Virus record (IMG/VR): IMGVR_UViG_3300023192_002313
Location: 1-25,671 of that record
Reading direction: 5' to 3' (one strand)
DNA from: a virus
Length of the DNA: 25,671 nt
Positions 14,112 to 21,846 of the stretch are shown here, one piece after another. Positions within the stretch are counted from its first letter, which is position 1, and the number at the start of each line of letters is the position of its first letter. The notes below the pieces were generated by a model that was given only the letters and a program-made list of their open reading frames with translations, ran no database searches and had not been told where the DNA came from. Both the position numbers and the translations under genes were made by a program.

Positions 14112-16060
14112 GTATGACTGATTCTGCTGTTCAAGACAAGATTTATACCATTTTAAATTACAGGGAATGGGTTGATAAACTGTCAAGTGTCAGACCAAAC
14201 GACACAATTACTGTTGACATATCAGATGAAAAGTTTGTTGACCTTTACATTTCAAGACAAGGGGACTTTATAAAGCTATTTAGAAATGCAGTAATGATAA
14301 TTCTGGCACAAAAACACTTAGGAATTAACGTTGAAACAACATTCAGCTCATTGAAAATCAAACTTGTCTCTGATGATGAGATTCACATGAGGGACATTAA
14401 CTCTAAAAAAGAGGGTGAAACCATATGCTTCGTAGCAACTGTAATAGCAACTGATGCTCCTAAAACATATATAAAGTCTGCAAATGTAGAATGTCCTAGA
14501 TGTTTTACTACAGAAAGAGTAACATGTTCATTTGATAGGACACTCCCAACACTATTATGTATGAATGCTGGGTGTGGCAGATCTAAAATGGATGTAATAA
14601 AAAGAGGAGTAGAGACAGATGATATACAAACAATATTACTACAACAACCACTAGAATCTGCTGATAATAATTCACCAATACTATTCTATGGTAAATTAAT
14701 AGGTGATAATGTCGGTAATTCTTTCATAGGTCAAAGAAAGAAAATAATAGGTATATTTAGATCAGTAATTAAACCAAAGGATGAAGAACATGAGGTTATA
14801 ATCGATATAGTATCAATCAATGATTTGGATGACACTAGAGATATATTACCTTCCCCAGATGAAAAGATACTACTATTAAAAGAATCAAAAGAACCAGAAT
14901 TCATAGAAAAGTTAATTCATAGTTATGCACCAGACATTTATGGATATGACGATATAAAACTATCATGTCTGTTACAGTTAGTAGGTGGGGTTAAAACTAA
15001 AAAGAGAGGTGATATTAACATCTTACTAGTAGGTGACCCAAGTATGGCAAAGTCAGAACTGTTAAAATATGGCAAAAGTATAACCCGAAAATCAATATAC
15101 ACCAGTGGTAGGGGATCTACAAGTGCTGGTTTAACCATAGGTATGGTCAAATTATCAGATGGTAGAATGGTGGCACAAGCTGGTGTATTACCGTTATGTT
15201 CAGGTGGGTATGCATTCATAGACGAGTTTGACAAAATGAATAAGGATGACAGATCTTCAATGCATGAAGCTATGGAGCAACAAACAGTATCAATAGCCAA
15301 AGCTGGTATATCATTAACATTAGAAGCCAAAACTAGCATCATGGCAGCAGCCAATCCAAAATTTGGTACTTATGATAATGATTTATCCTTAATGGATAAC
15401 ATAAACATACCAAGTCCGCTATTATCAAGGTTTGATCTAATATGGCTCATAAGAGATACTGTAAACGTTACAGAAGATACGTTAAAAGCTAATCACATAC
15501 TGGATGGGTTTGATGAAACTGAGGAAAAAAAAGACTGTAGATTTTCTACTAGGGAATTATCAGCATTCATTAACGAGTCAAAAAAATGTACCCCAAAAAT
15601 AACTAAAGAAGTAAGGGATGAAATAGTAAAGATATATGAAAAACTAAGACAAACATCAGATAACGAGCTTAATGTAGGTATTAGACAACTTGAGGCATTA
15701 ATCAGATTGTCAATGGCTCATGCAAAGCTAAGATTCAAAGAACATGTTGGATTAGAGGATATAAAAGCAGTAAAAAACCTACTAATAAATATGTTCGATA
15801 AATTTGGTATAGATTTAGTAAAGGCAAATACAGCACAATCTACATTAATAGGAAGCACTGGCAAAATGTCAAAACAACAATTATATATACATGTTTGGGA
15901 ACAATGTAAAAATAAAAACGGATGTGTTAAAACAACCGACTTCTTTAAAAGACTTGCAGATGAAGGAATAGATGATATGACTAGACAAAAGTTATTTGGG
16001 GAATGGGAAAAAACAAATCAAATAAAGGCGATGGCAGATGGTACGTGGAAAAGAACATAA
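14108..16060 (+). CDS. mcm: MCM replicative helicase
   Basis: 650 residues, usual archaeal MCM length. The N-terminal domain has a zinc site (C129, C132, C151, C156). The AAA+ core shows the MCM-type Walker A GDPSMAKS (309-316), Walker B FIDEFDKM (D372, E373), sensor-1 AAANP (N416) and the arginine-finger motif SPLLSRFD (R441). A C-terminal winged-helix region follows (residues about 590-650). It is the 3'-5' replicative DNA helicase; a virus copy means that it supplies its own fork helicase and does not fully depend on the host. It lies in an operon between the RHH candidate and RadA. Confidence 0.95.
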   Translation: MSMTDSAVQDKIYTILNYREWVDKLSSVRPNDTITVDISDEKFVDLYISRQGDFIKLFRNAVMIILAQKHLGINVETTFSSLKIKLVSDDEIHMRDINSKKEGETICFVATVIATDAPKTYIKSANVECPRCFTTERVTCSFDRTLPTLLCMNAGCGRSKMDVIKRGVETDDIQTILLQQPLESADNNSPILFYGKLIGDNVGNSFIGQRKKIIGIFRSVIKPKDEEHEVIIDIVSINDLDDTRDILPSPDEKILLLKESKEPEFIEKLIHSYAPDIYGYDDIKLSCLLQLVGGVKTKKRGDINILLVGDPSMAKSELLKYGKSITRKSIYTSGRGSTSAGLTIGMVKLSDGRMVAQAGVLPLCSGGYAFIDEFDKMNKDDRSSMHEAMEQQTVSIAKAGISLTLEAKTSIMAAANPKFGTYDNDLSLMDNINIPSPLLSRFDLIWLIRDTVNVTEDTLKANHILDGFDETEEKKDCRFSTRELSAFINESKKCTPKITKEVRDEIVKIYEKLRQTSDNELNVGIRQLEALIRLSMAHAKLRFKEHVGLEDIKAVKNLLINMFDKFGIDLVKANTAQSTLIGSTGKMSKQQLYIHVWEQCKNKNGCVKTTDFFKRLADEGIDDMTRQKLFGEWEKTNQIKAMADGTWKRT

Positions 16061-17084
16061 GAGTAATATAGTAGATGACATAGATAATAATATGTCTGAA
16101 ACTGTAGAAGAAATACAAGAACCTATAATTGACTTGTCTGTAACTCAACTTGACGGGGTCGGCTCTGCAACCGAGAAAAAATTAACTACGTTTGGTGTAT
16201 CATCCCTGATAGATATCTGCATAAGGGGAGGCAGAGAAATATCAGAAATAACTGGGGTCACAAAATCAAAGGCAGATAGTTGGGTATTCAACAGTCAGAA
16301 AATATTAGAAGATAATAACATGATAAGAAAATCTGATTTAGATGTTATTGACCTAATGGAATATCAAGACAATCTAAAAACAATATCAACAACATGTAAT
16401 GCCATAGACGGATTGTTTGGAGGTGGGGTCAAACCCGAATGTATATATGAAGTTTATGGTGAGTTTGGTTCAGGTAAAACACAATTTTGTAACACATTGA
16501 TAGTTGAAGCTATTAACAAAGGTGACAATATTGTATGGATAGACTGCGAGGATACATTTAGACCTAGAAGAATAATTGAAATATTGAAAGTAAAAGGATA
16601 TGCAGAAACAAAGGAAGAGTTAGAGACTGCACTTAAACGTATAACCTATTTCTATACACCAAACACTGAACAATTATTAGGTACTATAAATGCATTATCA
16701 AAAACAATGGAGAAGAAAAGACCATCACTTGTTATCCTTGATGGATCTATAGGTCAATTCAGGGAAGAATACCTAGGTAGGGGGACTCTTGCAGACAGAC
16801 AAAATCAAATAGCCAGACTAATGACACATATTAAAAACATATCATATTATTTTAGATGTACCGTGGTGTTTACAAACCAAGTACAAACAGATCCGTCTGT
16901 AATGTTTGGAGACCCAGTTAAACCAATAGGTGGTAATGTTGTGGGTCACGCATCAACGTATAGGATATATTTCAAAAAATCAGGCAAGAAGAGAATTGCT
17001 AGAATGGTAGACTCTCCAGAACACCCAATGGCAGATGCAGAGTTTAGACTTACTGCCAAAGGTGTAGAGGATATAGAGGAATAA
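16038..17084 (+). CDS. radA: RadA recombinase
   Basis: 348 residues, close to cellular RadA. N-terminal helix-hairpin-helix region (LDGVGSATEKKL, 38-50), Walker A GEFGSGKT (141-148), Walker B LVILDG (231-236), L1 region FREEYLGRGTLADRQ (241-255), L2 region QVQTDPSVMFGDP (281-293) and a C-terminal ATP cap. It forms filaments on single-stranded DNA and exchanges strands, likely for recombination-dependent replication. The start could also be ATG 16092 (18 codons later); the longer form overlaps MCM by 23 nt, and neither start has a clear SD. Confidence 0.92.
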   Translation: MVRGKEHKSNIVDDIDNNMSETVEEIQEPIIDLSVTQLDGVGSATEKKLTTFGVSSLIDICIRGGREISEITGVTKSKADSWVFNSQKILEDNNMIRKSDLDVIDLMEYQDNLKTISTTCNAIDGLFGGGVKPECIYEVYGEFGSGKTQFCNTLIVEAINKGDNIVWIDCEDTFRPRRIIEILKVKGYAETKEELETALKRITYFYTPNTEQLLGTINALSKTMEKKRPSLVILDGSIGQFREEYLGRGTLADRQNQIARLMTHIKNISYYFRCTVVFTNQVQTDPSVMFGDPVKPIGGNVVGHASTYRIYFKKSGKKRIARMVDSPEHPMADAEFRLTAKGVEDIEE

Positions 17085-17087
17085 TAA

Positions 17088-17097
17088 GATTTAAATG
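17088..17097 (+). promoter_or_regulatory. TATA box for the 36-residue ORF
   Basis: AGATTTAAATG right after the radA stop is centred about 26 nt before ATG 17119, so a leaderless transcript is predicted. Confidence 0.5.
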
Positions 17098-17118
17098 ACA
17101 CCATTACATATTACACTC

Positions 17119-17229
17119 ATGTGGCTAGACTATGAATATAGGGGTTTATTTCACAAAACGTCCTGCCCTAAAACATACAAAGGTTGTTATTCTTTGCCTG
17201 CATTGATGCCACATGGTTTTACTCTCTAG
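17119..17229 (+). CDS. Small hypothetical protein (36 aa)
   Basis: Supported by an exactly placed TATA box. The sequence is aromatic-rich (MWLDYEYRGLF), has two cysteines and ends LMPHGFTL. No family recognised. It could also be a leader ORF for the nuclease genes that follow. Confidence 0.4.
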   Translation: MWLDYEYRGLFHKTSCPKTYKGCYSLPALMPHGFTL

Positions 17230-17260
17230 GGGTTGATACATAATCAATCCGAGAGAACGT

Positions 17261-17584
17261 ATGAGGTTTTCTAACAGGAAAGCAGTATTATGGATGTTAA
17301 AGAACGGTTATGATGAAATATGGTTAAAGGCACATGGTAGACGACAAGATTTAATATATAACAGGGGTGATTGGTACAGAGCATTAGATTTATGGAACCT
17401 TTTTGATGGTATCTGTTTCGACAAACTAGGTAATATAATATTAATACAAATAAAAACTAACGCATGGGCAGCAGAGAAACCCTTCATAGAATTCTTAGCA
17501 GACAAGAAAAATTTAAGGATACTTTCAATCAATGTACGAGGAAAGTTTAAAACGTGGGAAGTTCTAACTAGAAACTATGACTGA
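17261..17584 (+). CDS. Resolvase-like PD-(D/E)XK endonuclease
   Basis: 107 residues. The core LFDGICFD ... GNIILIQIKT gives D49, Q63 and K65, the D-(Q/E)xK arrangement of Holliday-junction-resolvase-like and VRR-type nucleases with Q in place of E. The N-terminal helix (NRKAVLWMLKNGY) and RGDWYRALDLWNLFD segment fit that fold. With RadA upstream, branch resolution or packaging-related cleavage is the natural inference. Ends in an overlap with the next gene. Confidence 0.6.
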   Translation: MRFSNRKAVLWMLKNGYDEIWLKAHGRRQDLIYNRGDWYRALDLWNLFDGICFDKLGNIILIQIKTNAWAAEKPFIEFLADKKNLRILSINVRGKFKTWEVLTRNYD

Positions 17585-17960
17585 AATAATTGGAAATGGT
17601 GAAGTTACCGCTTTATCAATACTAAAAGATATGTATGGTAATGTAATAACATATAGCACACAAATACCCTTTAAAGATCTCATGTCTGGTGAATTTAGGG
17701 ACGGTTTATCAGAAAGACAAGTAAAAGAAAGTGTGGATATAGTATTATTTACTGGGTTTGAACCAATATGTGTCAGGGTTCAAGGCAGAGACCATAAGGG
17801 GTCTCTTAAAAGCATGAGAGACACTGTACAAAAACAAATGCTAGAGTGGTCAAATTGCAAGGTTGTAGATTTATGGTGGTATGACTGTCCTAACCTGTTT
17901 AAAAACAAAAAGAATGAAGAATCAATAAGAGAAATAAAAGAATCTATGGATAGAATTTAA
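17577..17960 (+). CDS. Second small nuclease-like protein (127 aa)
   Basis: Translationally coupled to the previous gene. The central VKESVDIVLFTGFEPICVRVQGRDHKG stretch (D54, E62, Q69, then DHKG) has the strand-turn-strand look of a PD-(D/E)XK core with altered residues, followed by a helix with a conserved-looking DTVQKQ. The C-terminus is charged. It could be a partner subunit of the upstream nuclease or an inactive relative. Assignment tentative. Confidence 0.45.
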   Translation: MTEIIGNGEVTALSILKDMYGNVITYSTQIPFKDLMSGEFRDGLSERQVKESVDIVLFTGFEPICVRVQGRDHKGSLKSMRDTVQKQMLEWSNCKVVDLWWYDCPNLFKNKKNEESIREIKESMDRI

Positions 17961-18110
17961 CTATTCACTTAGTATAATATTGGTCAATAACTCTCTGTAA
18001 CAGTCCAAACAGTATATAGCACCAGTAACACTCACAGATTCTTTCGAGCAGAGCTTACAAGGAGTTAAGATATTAACATCTTTATTATCTGACCAAGGTA
18101 GTTTACCCAT
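17961..18110 (-). CDS. Small zinc-ribbon protein (49 aa)
   Basis: Two CxxC knuckles (CKLC near residue 18, CLDC near residue 34). Ends base-to-base with the convergent nuclease-like gene, and its start overlaps the end of the upstream minus-strand gene, so the two are probably co-transcribed. Function unknown. Confidence 0.55.
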   Translation of the reverse strand: MGKLPWSDNKDVNILTPCKLCSKESVSVTGAIYCLDCYRELLTNIILSE

Positions 18111-18348
18111 ACACTCCACTAGGCTCTTTTTTTCCCTTAGCAGGATTTATTGCATCCTCACTGTGGAGATATTGGTGCATTAAGGTTATTTTCTGTTGTA
18201 ATATTTTATCATCCATTTTAAGAAAAGCCAATTCTATCTCTCCATAACTAATATTATCCTCTTCATATGTTTTATTTATTAATTCGTCCAGAGAATCATA
18301 GAATTTATCTACTATATCTATTCTAATATTTCCACTTTCTTCTGCCAT
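18103..18348 (-). CDS. Small acidic helical protein (81 aa)
   Basis: Predicted mostly helical, acidic, without cysteines or known motif. A GTTTAAATAG box at 18361-18352 is too close to the ATG to drive a leaderless message, so the promoter is unclear. Overlaps the ribbon gene downstream. Confidence 0.5.
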   Translation of the reverse strand: MAEESGNIRIDIVDKFYDSLDELINKTYEEDNISYGEIELAFLKMDDKILQQKITLMHQYLHSEDAINPAKGKKEPSGVYG

Positions 18349-18373
18349 ACTATTTAAACGTTTATAGTGTTAA

Positions 18374-18628
18374 TTAAACTTTATGTCTTACTTTTGATAT
18401 AATAGCCAAGGTAATACCTATAATTGGAATTAACTCTAGCAGATCTATACTATAAAGGAAAAAATCACTAATAGGGTGAACACCAAATAGACCAATATCC
18501 CCATCAAAAAAACACTCAGCAGCAGATATTGTGTGTGGGATCTGAAGGTACAGTATAATACCAGTAATTATAAGAGATCCTGTAATATGCCTTTCATACC
18601 AGTCAAAAAACCTCCTTATTATACCCAT
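18374..18628 (-). CDS. Small two-TM membrane protein, holin-like in size
   Basis: 84 residues from ATG 18628, chosen because the promoter on this strand (18668-18651) is 25-30 nt upstream; a longer frame would start inside the divergent gene. Short basic N-terminus (IIRRFFDWYERH), TM1 about 16-31 (TGSLIITGIILYLQI), an acidic loop with one Cys, TM2 about 56-78 (FFLYSIDLLELIPIIGITLAI) and a basic tail. Size and layout fit a class II holin, but archaeal holins are poorly defined and any small membrane role is possible. Confidence 0.55.
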   Translation of the reverse strand: MGIIRRFFDWYERHITGSLIITGIILYLQIPHTISAAECFFDGDIGLFGVHPISDFFLYSIDLLELIPIIGITLAIISKVRHKV

Positions 18629-18644
18629 AAATATATGACAAACT

Positions 18645-18668
18645 TTAATACATAAAAATCTTTCTAGT
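18645..18668. promoter_or_regulatory. Divergent promoters, membrane protein and mini-zincin
   Basis: Minus strand: ACTAGAAAGATTTTTATG (18668-18651), a degenerate ACTAGTA-type copy before ATG 18628. Plus strand: ACTTTAATAC near 18642-18651, about 26 nt before ATG 18672. The two promoters nearly overlap. Confidence 0.5.
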
Positions 18669-18671
18669 AGT

Positions 18672-18914
18672 ATGGATAATAATGTAACTGTCGATTTTCG
18701 TGTATATGGCACTGACAGAGGTGATTATTATAGTGAAAGTAATAGATGTATTATTAATCTAAATACGCATGAAAGTATTGACGATATATTTAAGACAATT
18801 CAACATGAATTAATACATTTTTGCATAGATGATTTAGGTGAGAATGACGATATGGACGAAGATCAGGAAGAAAGGTTAATTTTTAATATGCAGTGGGCTT
18901 TTTACTCGTTATAA
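18672..18914 (+). CDS. Mini-zincin (HExxH) protein (80 aa)
   Basis: The helix IFKTIQHELIHFCIDDLG has H45, E46 and H49 in HExxH form, preceded by an antiparallel-strand region (VDFRVYGT, NRCIINLN) and followed by an acidic loop and EERLIFNMQWAF, where E67 or E68 could be the third ligand. This is the order of SprT/ImmA-like minimal metallopeptidases, but half their size. It may cleave a regulator or be a non-catalytic metal protein. The end overlaps a convergent zinc protein by 32 nt. Confidence 0.6.
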   Translation: MDNNVTVDFRVYGTDRGDYYSESNRCIINLNTHESIDDIFKTIQHELIHFCIDDLGENDDMDEDQEERLIFNMQWAFYSL

Positions 18915-19098
18915 ATCCATGGAGACCTCTAAATCTAGCCTTATTCCTTACTAACCCATTACAACAAGAACATCTTAACCTACCATTGTTTTTTCGCTCT
19001 CTTTTTAAAAATCTTTTACCTATAAACTTCGCACATCCCTGACAGTAATAATTTAATCCCAACGCCTTGGCAAATCTAATACAAATACCGTTACACAT
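18883..19098 (-). CDS. Zinc-ribbon protein (71 aa)
   Basis: YCQGC (C19, C22) and CSCC (C43, C45, C46) make a likely ribbon with a very basic linker (KRFLKRERKNNGRLR), suggesting nucleic-acid binding. A TATA-like GATAAATATGG on the minus strand near 19127-19117 is about 24 nt before the ATG. Confidence 0.55.
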   Translation of the reverse strand: MCNGICIRFAKALGLNYYCQGCAKFIGKRFLKRERKNNGRLRCSCCNGLVRNKARFRGLHGFITSKKPTAY

Positions 19099-19109
19099 AA
19101 TAACATAAC

Positions 19110-19406
19110 CTACTTTCCATATTTATCATCCCTTAGTTTAAACCCGAGTGGGTCTGAATTGATATTTTTACCATTTTTCTCCGCATATAATTCATATACA
19201 CTAGTAGAAGTCATAGCCTCTTCCTGTATATCTTCATATAATTTTAATATTTGATCCTTATTGAGATTTCTACACCTGTTATGTACAATAGATTCTAACA
19301 TACCCTTAACATCTAATGATCTTCTACCACTCCCCTTACCTTCTATTTCAAGTGTCATTAAGACAGACATATGATAAATGAATCTTTCCCTGTGTGATAA
19401 TGTCAT
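19110..19406 (-). CDS. Hypothetical protein (98 aa)
   Basis: Start overlaps the stop of the 81-residue gene upstream, so it is in the same operon. Predicted helical, with a KGSGRRSLDVKGM linker. No cysteine cluster or catalytic motif; no family recognised. Confidence 0.55.
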   Translation of the reverse strand: MTLSHRERFIYHMSVLMTLEIEGKGSGRRSLDVKGMLESIVHNRCRNLNKDQILKLYEDIQEEAMTSTSVYELYAEKNGKNINSDPLGFKLRDDKYGK

Positions 19407-19648
19407 ACCTTGTTTGCAAGTGTAAATTCATGCATAGATAACTGTCGTTTTAATCCACTGTCATCCATATCTTCAAAATATTTCTTTTCATCTCTATGCA
19501 TCTCTATCCATAATATGTTTTGTAAATCCATTATTCTTTTTATAGTTTTACTCCTACTAAAAACCATCTCTTTTATCAAGTATTCTACAATGTTATTACT
19601 TATAAGTTCTGTGATTTGATCCATTGTTTTTTTTATTTTTTTAACCAC
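19403..19648 (-). CDS. Hypothetical helical protein (81 aa)
   Basis: GTG start supported by a minus-strand box ACTTAAATAG (19678-19669) centred 26 nt upstream; ATG 19624 is the alternative. Mostly helical with a basic N-terminus. No family recognised. The promoter lies in the last codons of the VWA gene, so the pair 81 aa and 98 aa can be expressed separately from it. Confidence 0.55.
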   Translation of the reverse strand: MVKKIKKTMDQITELISNNIVEYLIKEMVFSRSKTIKRIMDLQNILWIEMHRDEKKYFEDMDDSGLKRQLSMHEFTLANKV

Positions 19649-19668
19649 TTAACACATTGAATAATATA

Positions 19669-21303
19669 CTATTTAAGTGTGTCTAGTACAGCTAGTTTGA
19701 ATTTATTAACTAAAATTCGTCCACCGTCAGACATATCTCTTACACTTACTACCTTGCTTTTACCGAACACTTCTTTTAACACATGATTACCCCAAAAATC
19801 TACACCGACAGAGAGAACTACTATCTCATTAGCATATCTTCTCGCTTTTAATACAGCCTTTTTATTCATCTTTAGCAAGGTCTTGGTAGATATATTATAA
19901 TTCCAACTCTGATATTGTGGTTGACCGTCTGTAATTAATATTAATAGTTTTTTTCTACCACTCATTGTCTTTAATATTCTGGATGCGTAATCCAAAGCCA
20001 AGTGGGTAGGTGTCAGTGCAAATCTTTCCTTGTTTTCACATGTTATCTTATCACAGTCATCAATATTATTTATATCAGTAATACCTACATCACCTCTATT
20101 GTTACTAGACCACACATTTGCCTTGATTTTAATATTATCATAATCTTCTATAGAGTCAAACAATGTCGCAACCAAATTTCTTACTTTGGACATTTTTTCA
20201 AAATTTCTCATAGACATAGATCCGTCTATAGATATAACTATAGACAGACCATTCACTATCTTCTTGTCGACAAAACAATTATTAATATCATAACCTCTTA
20301 TTTTACCTTCAATATATGATTCCATGTCTATTTCATCCCCATCGTAACCGATCTTACTTTTTGGCATCTCTGAAACATTTCTAAATAACTTCCTAAGATT
20401 ATGTGATAGTATATTATCTACCTCGTAACTTGATGGTACACGTGTGACAGGTTTTAGATATGTTGGTTTTAGAATATTTCCTCTACTTGTGCCACTCATT
20501 GACGATTTTAATTTATCAATATCATTTTTAGCATCATTTCTTGATTCTTCAACAACATCGCTAAAATCATCTATATCATCTATAAATGTAGTATCATCTT
20601 CAATCATTGAAGGACTGTTCGACATTTGATCTATATCACTACCATCAAGTGGTTCACCAGTAAATTTGTCTATATCTTTTGGTTCCTGTACTAACCACTC
20701 ATCAAGCATTGGTTTTAATTTTTTTAATAATATTAATGCACCAAGCCTGCCGAGACCGCATACATCTTCTAATGCCTGTTTGTATTTTTTATAATATTTG
20801 TGTTTTTTAACCAAGTCATCTCTAAAAAATCTAATATTTAAAATAATATTAACTGGGTTGTTGTTACACTCTTTATGTAACTTACCTCTATTAGTCCTAG
20901 CTCTAACAAATCGTTTTTTATTTGCTAGCCACAATCTAGACATTAATGACTCAATACGTTGATCCTCTAATACATTCATAGTATCCCAATAAAGTTTACG
21001 TTTTTCATCAGATAACTCCTCATCCTTAACCCATCTATCAACAAGTTCTTTAGCCTCTGGTATAGGTGTACGCATGATAATATGTCCTAACTCATGATTG
21101 AATGCCGTGAATTTTTCAATACCTTTTACAGCAGGGGTCGCAACATTAAGAATAAAACCTTTACCGTCAAGTTTTTTATCAATTACCTTGTTGTCATCAT
21201 TCCAAAATACAACATCAATTTTACAACCTATCATATGTTCAGCAATATCGGAGGTTTTTCTAAAAAACTCCTTATCACTAAGTAGATCTTTATCTCTTGC
21301 CAT
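19669..21303 (-). CDS. Zincin plus VWA protein (CobT/NorD-like partner of MoxR)
   Basis: 544 residues. An N-terminal zinc-peptidase-like part has FNHELGH (H70, E71, H74) and a later NVLEDQRIES (113-117), the HExxH ... LEDxRxE pair typical of the CobT/NorD group. A disordered acidic linker (about 210-270) follows. The C-terminal VWA domain has a complete MIDAS: D360-x-S362-x-S364 (SIDGSMS), a threonine in LTPTH near 431-433 and D459 in LITDG. In known systems such proteins partner MoxR AAA+ ATPases for metal insertion or complex remodelling, and the MoxR gene is two genes upstream. No chelatase large subunit is present, so the target differs or is elsewhere. Its ATG overlaps the stop of the zinc protein upstream. 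Confidence 0.85.
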   Translation of the reverse strand: MARDKDLLSDKEFFRKTSDIAEHMIGCKIDVVFWNDDNKVIDKKLDGKGFILNVATPAVKGIEKFTAFNHELGHIIMRTPIPEAKELVDRWVKDEELSDEKRKLYWDTMNVLEDQRIESLMSRLWLANKKRFVRARTNRGKLHKECNNNPVNIILNIRFFRDDLVKKHKYYKKYKQALEDVCGLGRLGALILLKKLKPMLDEWLVQEPKDIDKFTGEPLDGSDIDQMSNSPSMIEDDTTFIDDIDDFSDVVEESRNDAKNDIDKLKSSMSGTSRGNILKPTYLKPVTRVPSSYEVDNILSHNLRKLFRNVSEMPKSKIGYDGDEIDMESYIEGKIRGYDINNCFVDKKIVNGLSIVISIDGSMSMRNFEKMSKVRNLVATLFDSIEDYDNIKIKANVWSSNNRGDVGITDINNIDDCDKITCENKERFALTPTHLALDYASRILKTMSGRKKLLILITDGQPQYQSWNYNISTKTLLKMNKKAVLKARRYANEIVVLSVGVDFWGNHVLKEVFGKSKVVSVRDMSDGGRILVNKFKLAVLDTLK

Positions 21304-21518
21304 TATACTGTCTCATATATACCGTCTCTCACTTTACCAGCATAATTATAATATCTAGGACTTTTATATTTACCAGCCTTGGATAACACCATAAGTGTTA
21401 TGTTCTTTGGGTATATCTTTGGATGTTTTATGACAGTGCATAGCATACATGTACCAAATAATTTCCAACATCTTTTTTTAGAAGATTTAAAACTTTTTTT
21501 ACAATTTTTACATCTCAT
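21303..21518 (-). CDS. Zinc-finger protein leading the VWA operon (71 aa)
   Basis: CKNC (C3, C6) and CMLC (C24, C27) with a basic stretch KKSFKSSKKRC between them. The stop overlaps the VWA start by one base, so the two are translated together from the ACTAGTA-type promoter just upstream. Function unknown; an adaptor of the VWA protein is possible. Confidence 0.6.
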   Translation of the reverse strand: MRCKNCKKSFKSSKKRCWKLFGTCMLCTVIKHPKIYPKNITLMVLSKAGKYKSPRYYNYAGKVRDGIYETV

Positions 21519-21538
21519 ATCTATTACTCATTATAATA

Positions 21539-21557
21539 CTATTTAAATCTCTCTAGT
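21539..21557 (-). promoter_or_regulatory. ACTAGTA-type promoter, minus strand
   Basis: ACTAGAGAGATTTAAATAG read on the minus strand, TATA centre about 27 nt before ATG 21518. Drives the zinc protein and VWA genes. Confidence 0.7.
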
Positions 21558-21564
21558 AATCAAA

Positions 21565-21846
21565 TTATATACCTCTCCACGCATCATCATCATCATCATC
21601 AATATAACCTTCTTTATTACATACTTGACATCCTTCAATACTCCCTTCTTCACCTCTGCTATATTCACAGAATCTCTCACCCTCACATTCAGGACATACA
21701 CCATTACAACCGCAGTTACAAACAATGTCTGCATCAAAATCATCATTTATTTTTAAATTAAAACAATGTAAACACAGTTTAGGATTTGGGGACTTTACTT
21801 CCTCAAAATTATGTATATTTTCACAAAAAAAAGTAGGGGTTGTCAT
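21565..21846 (-). CDS. Cysteine-rich protein with DnaJ-like zinc knuckles (93 aa)
   Basis: CLHC (25/28), CNCGC (43/45/47), CPEC (51/54), C60 and CQVC (73/76): enough for two or three zinc ions, with CxxCxxEG-like parts recalling the DnaJ zinc domain. Overlaps the MoxR stop by ATGA, so it is coupled to the AAA+ gene. A run of six Asp near the C-terminus is encoded by a GAT microsatellite (about 21582-21600). Could be a chaperone-like adaptor; not proven. Confidence 0.6.
   Translation of the reverse strand: MTTPTFFCENIHNFEEVKSPNPKLCLHCFNLKINDDFDADIVCNCGCNGVCPECEGERFCEYSRGEEGSIEGCQVCNKEGYIDDDDDDAWRGI

Noticed and set aside
16038-16091. RadA N-terminal extension as evidence of a fusion
   Set aside because: It is only 18 acidic codons between two possible starts; no domain is visible and start choice alone explains it.
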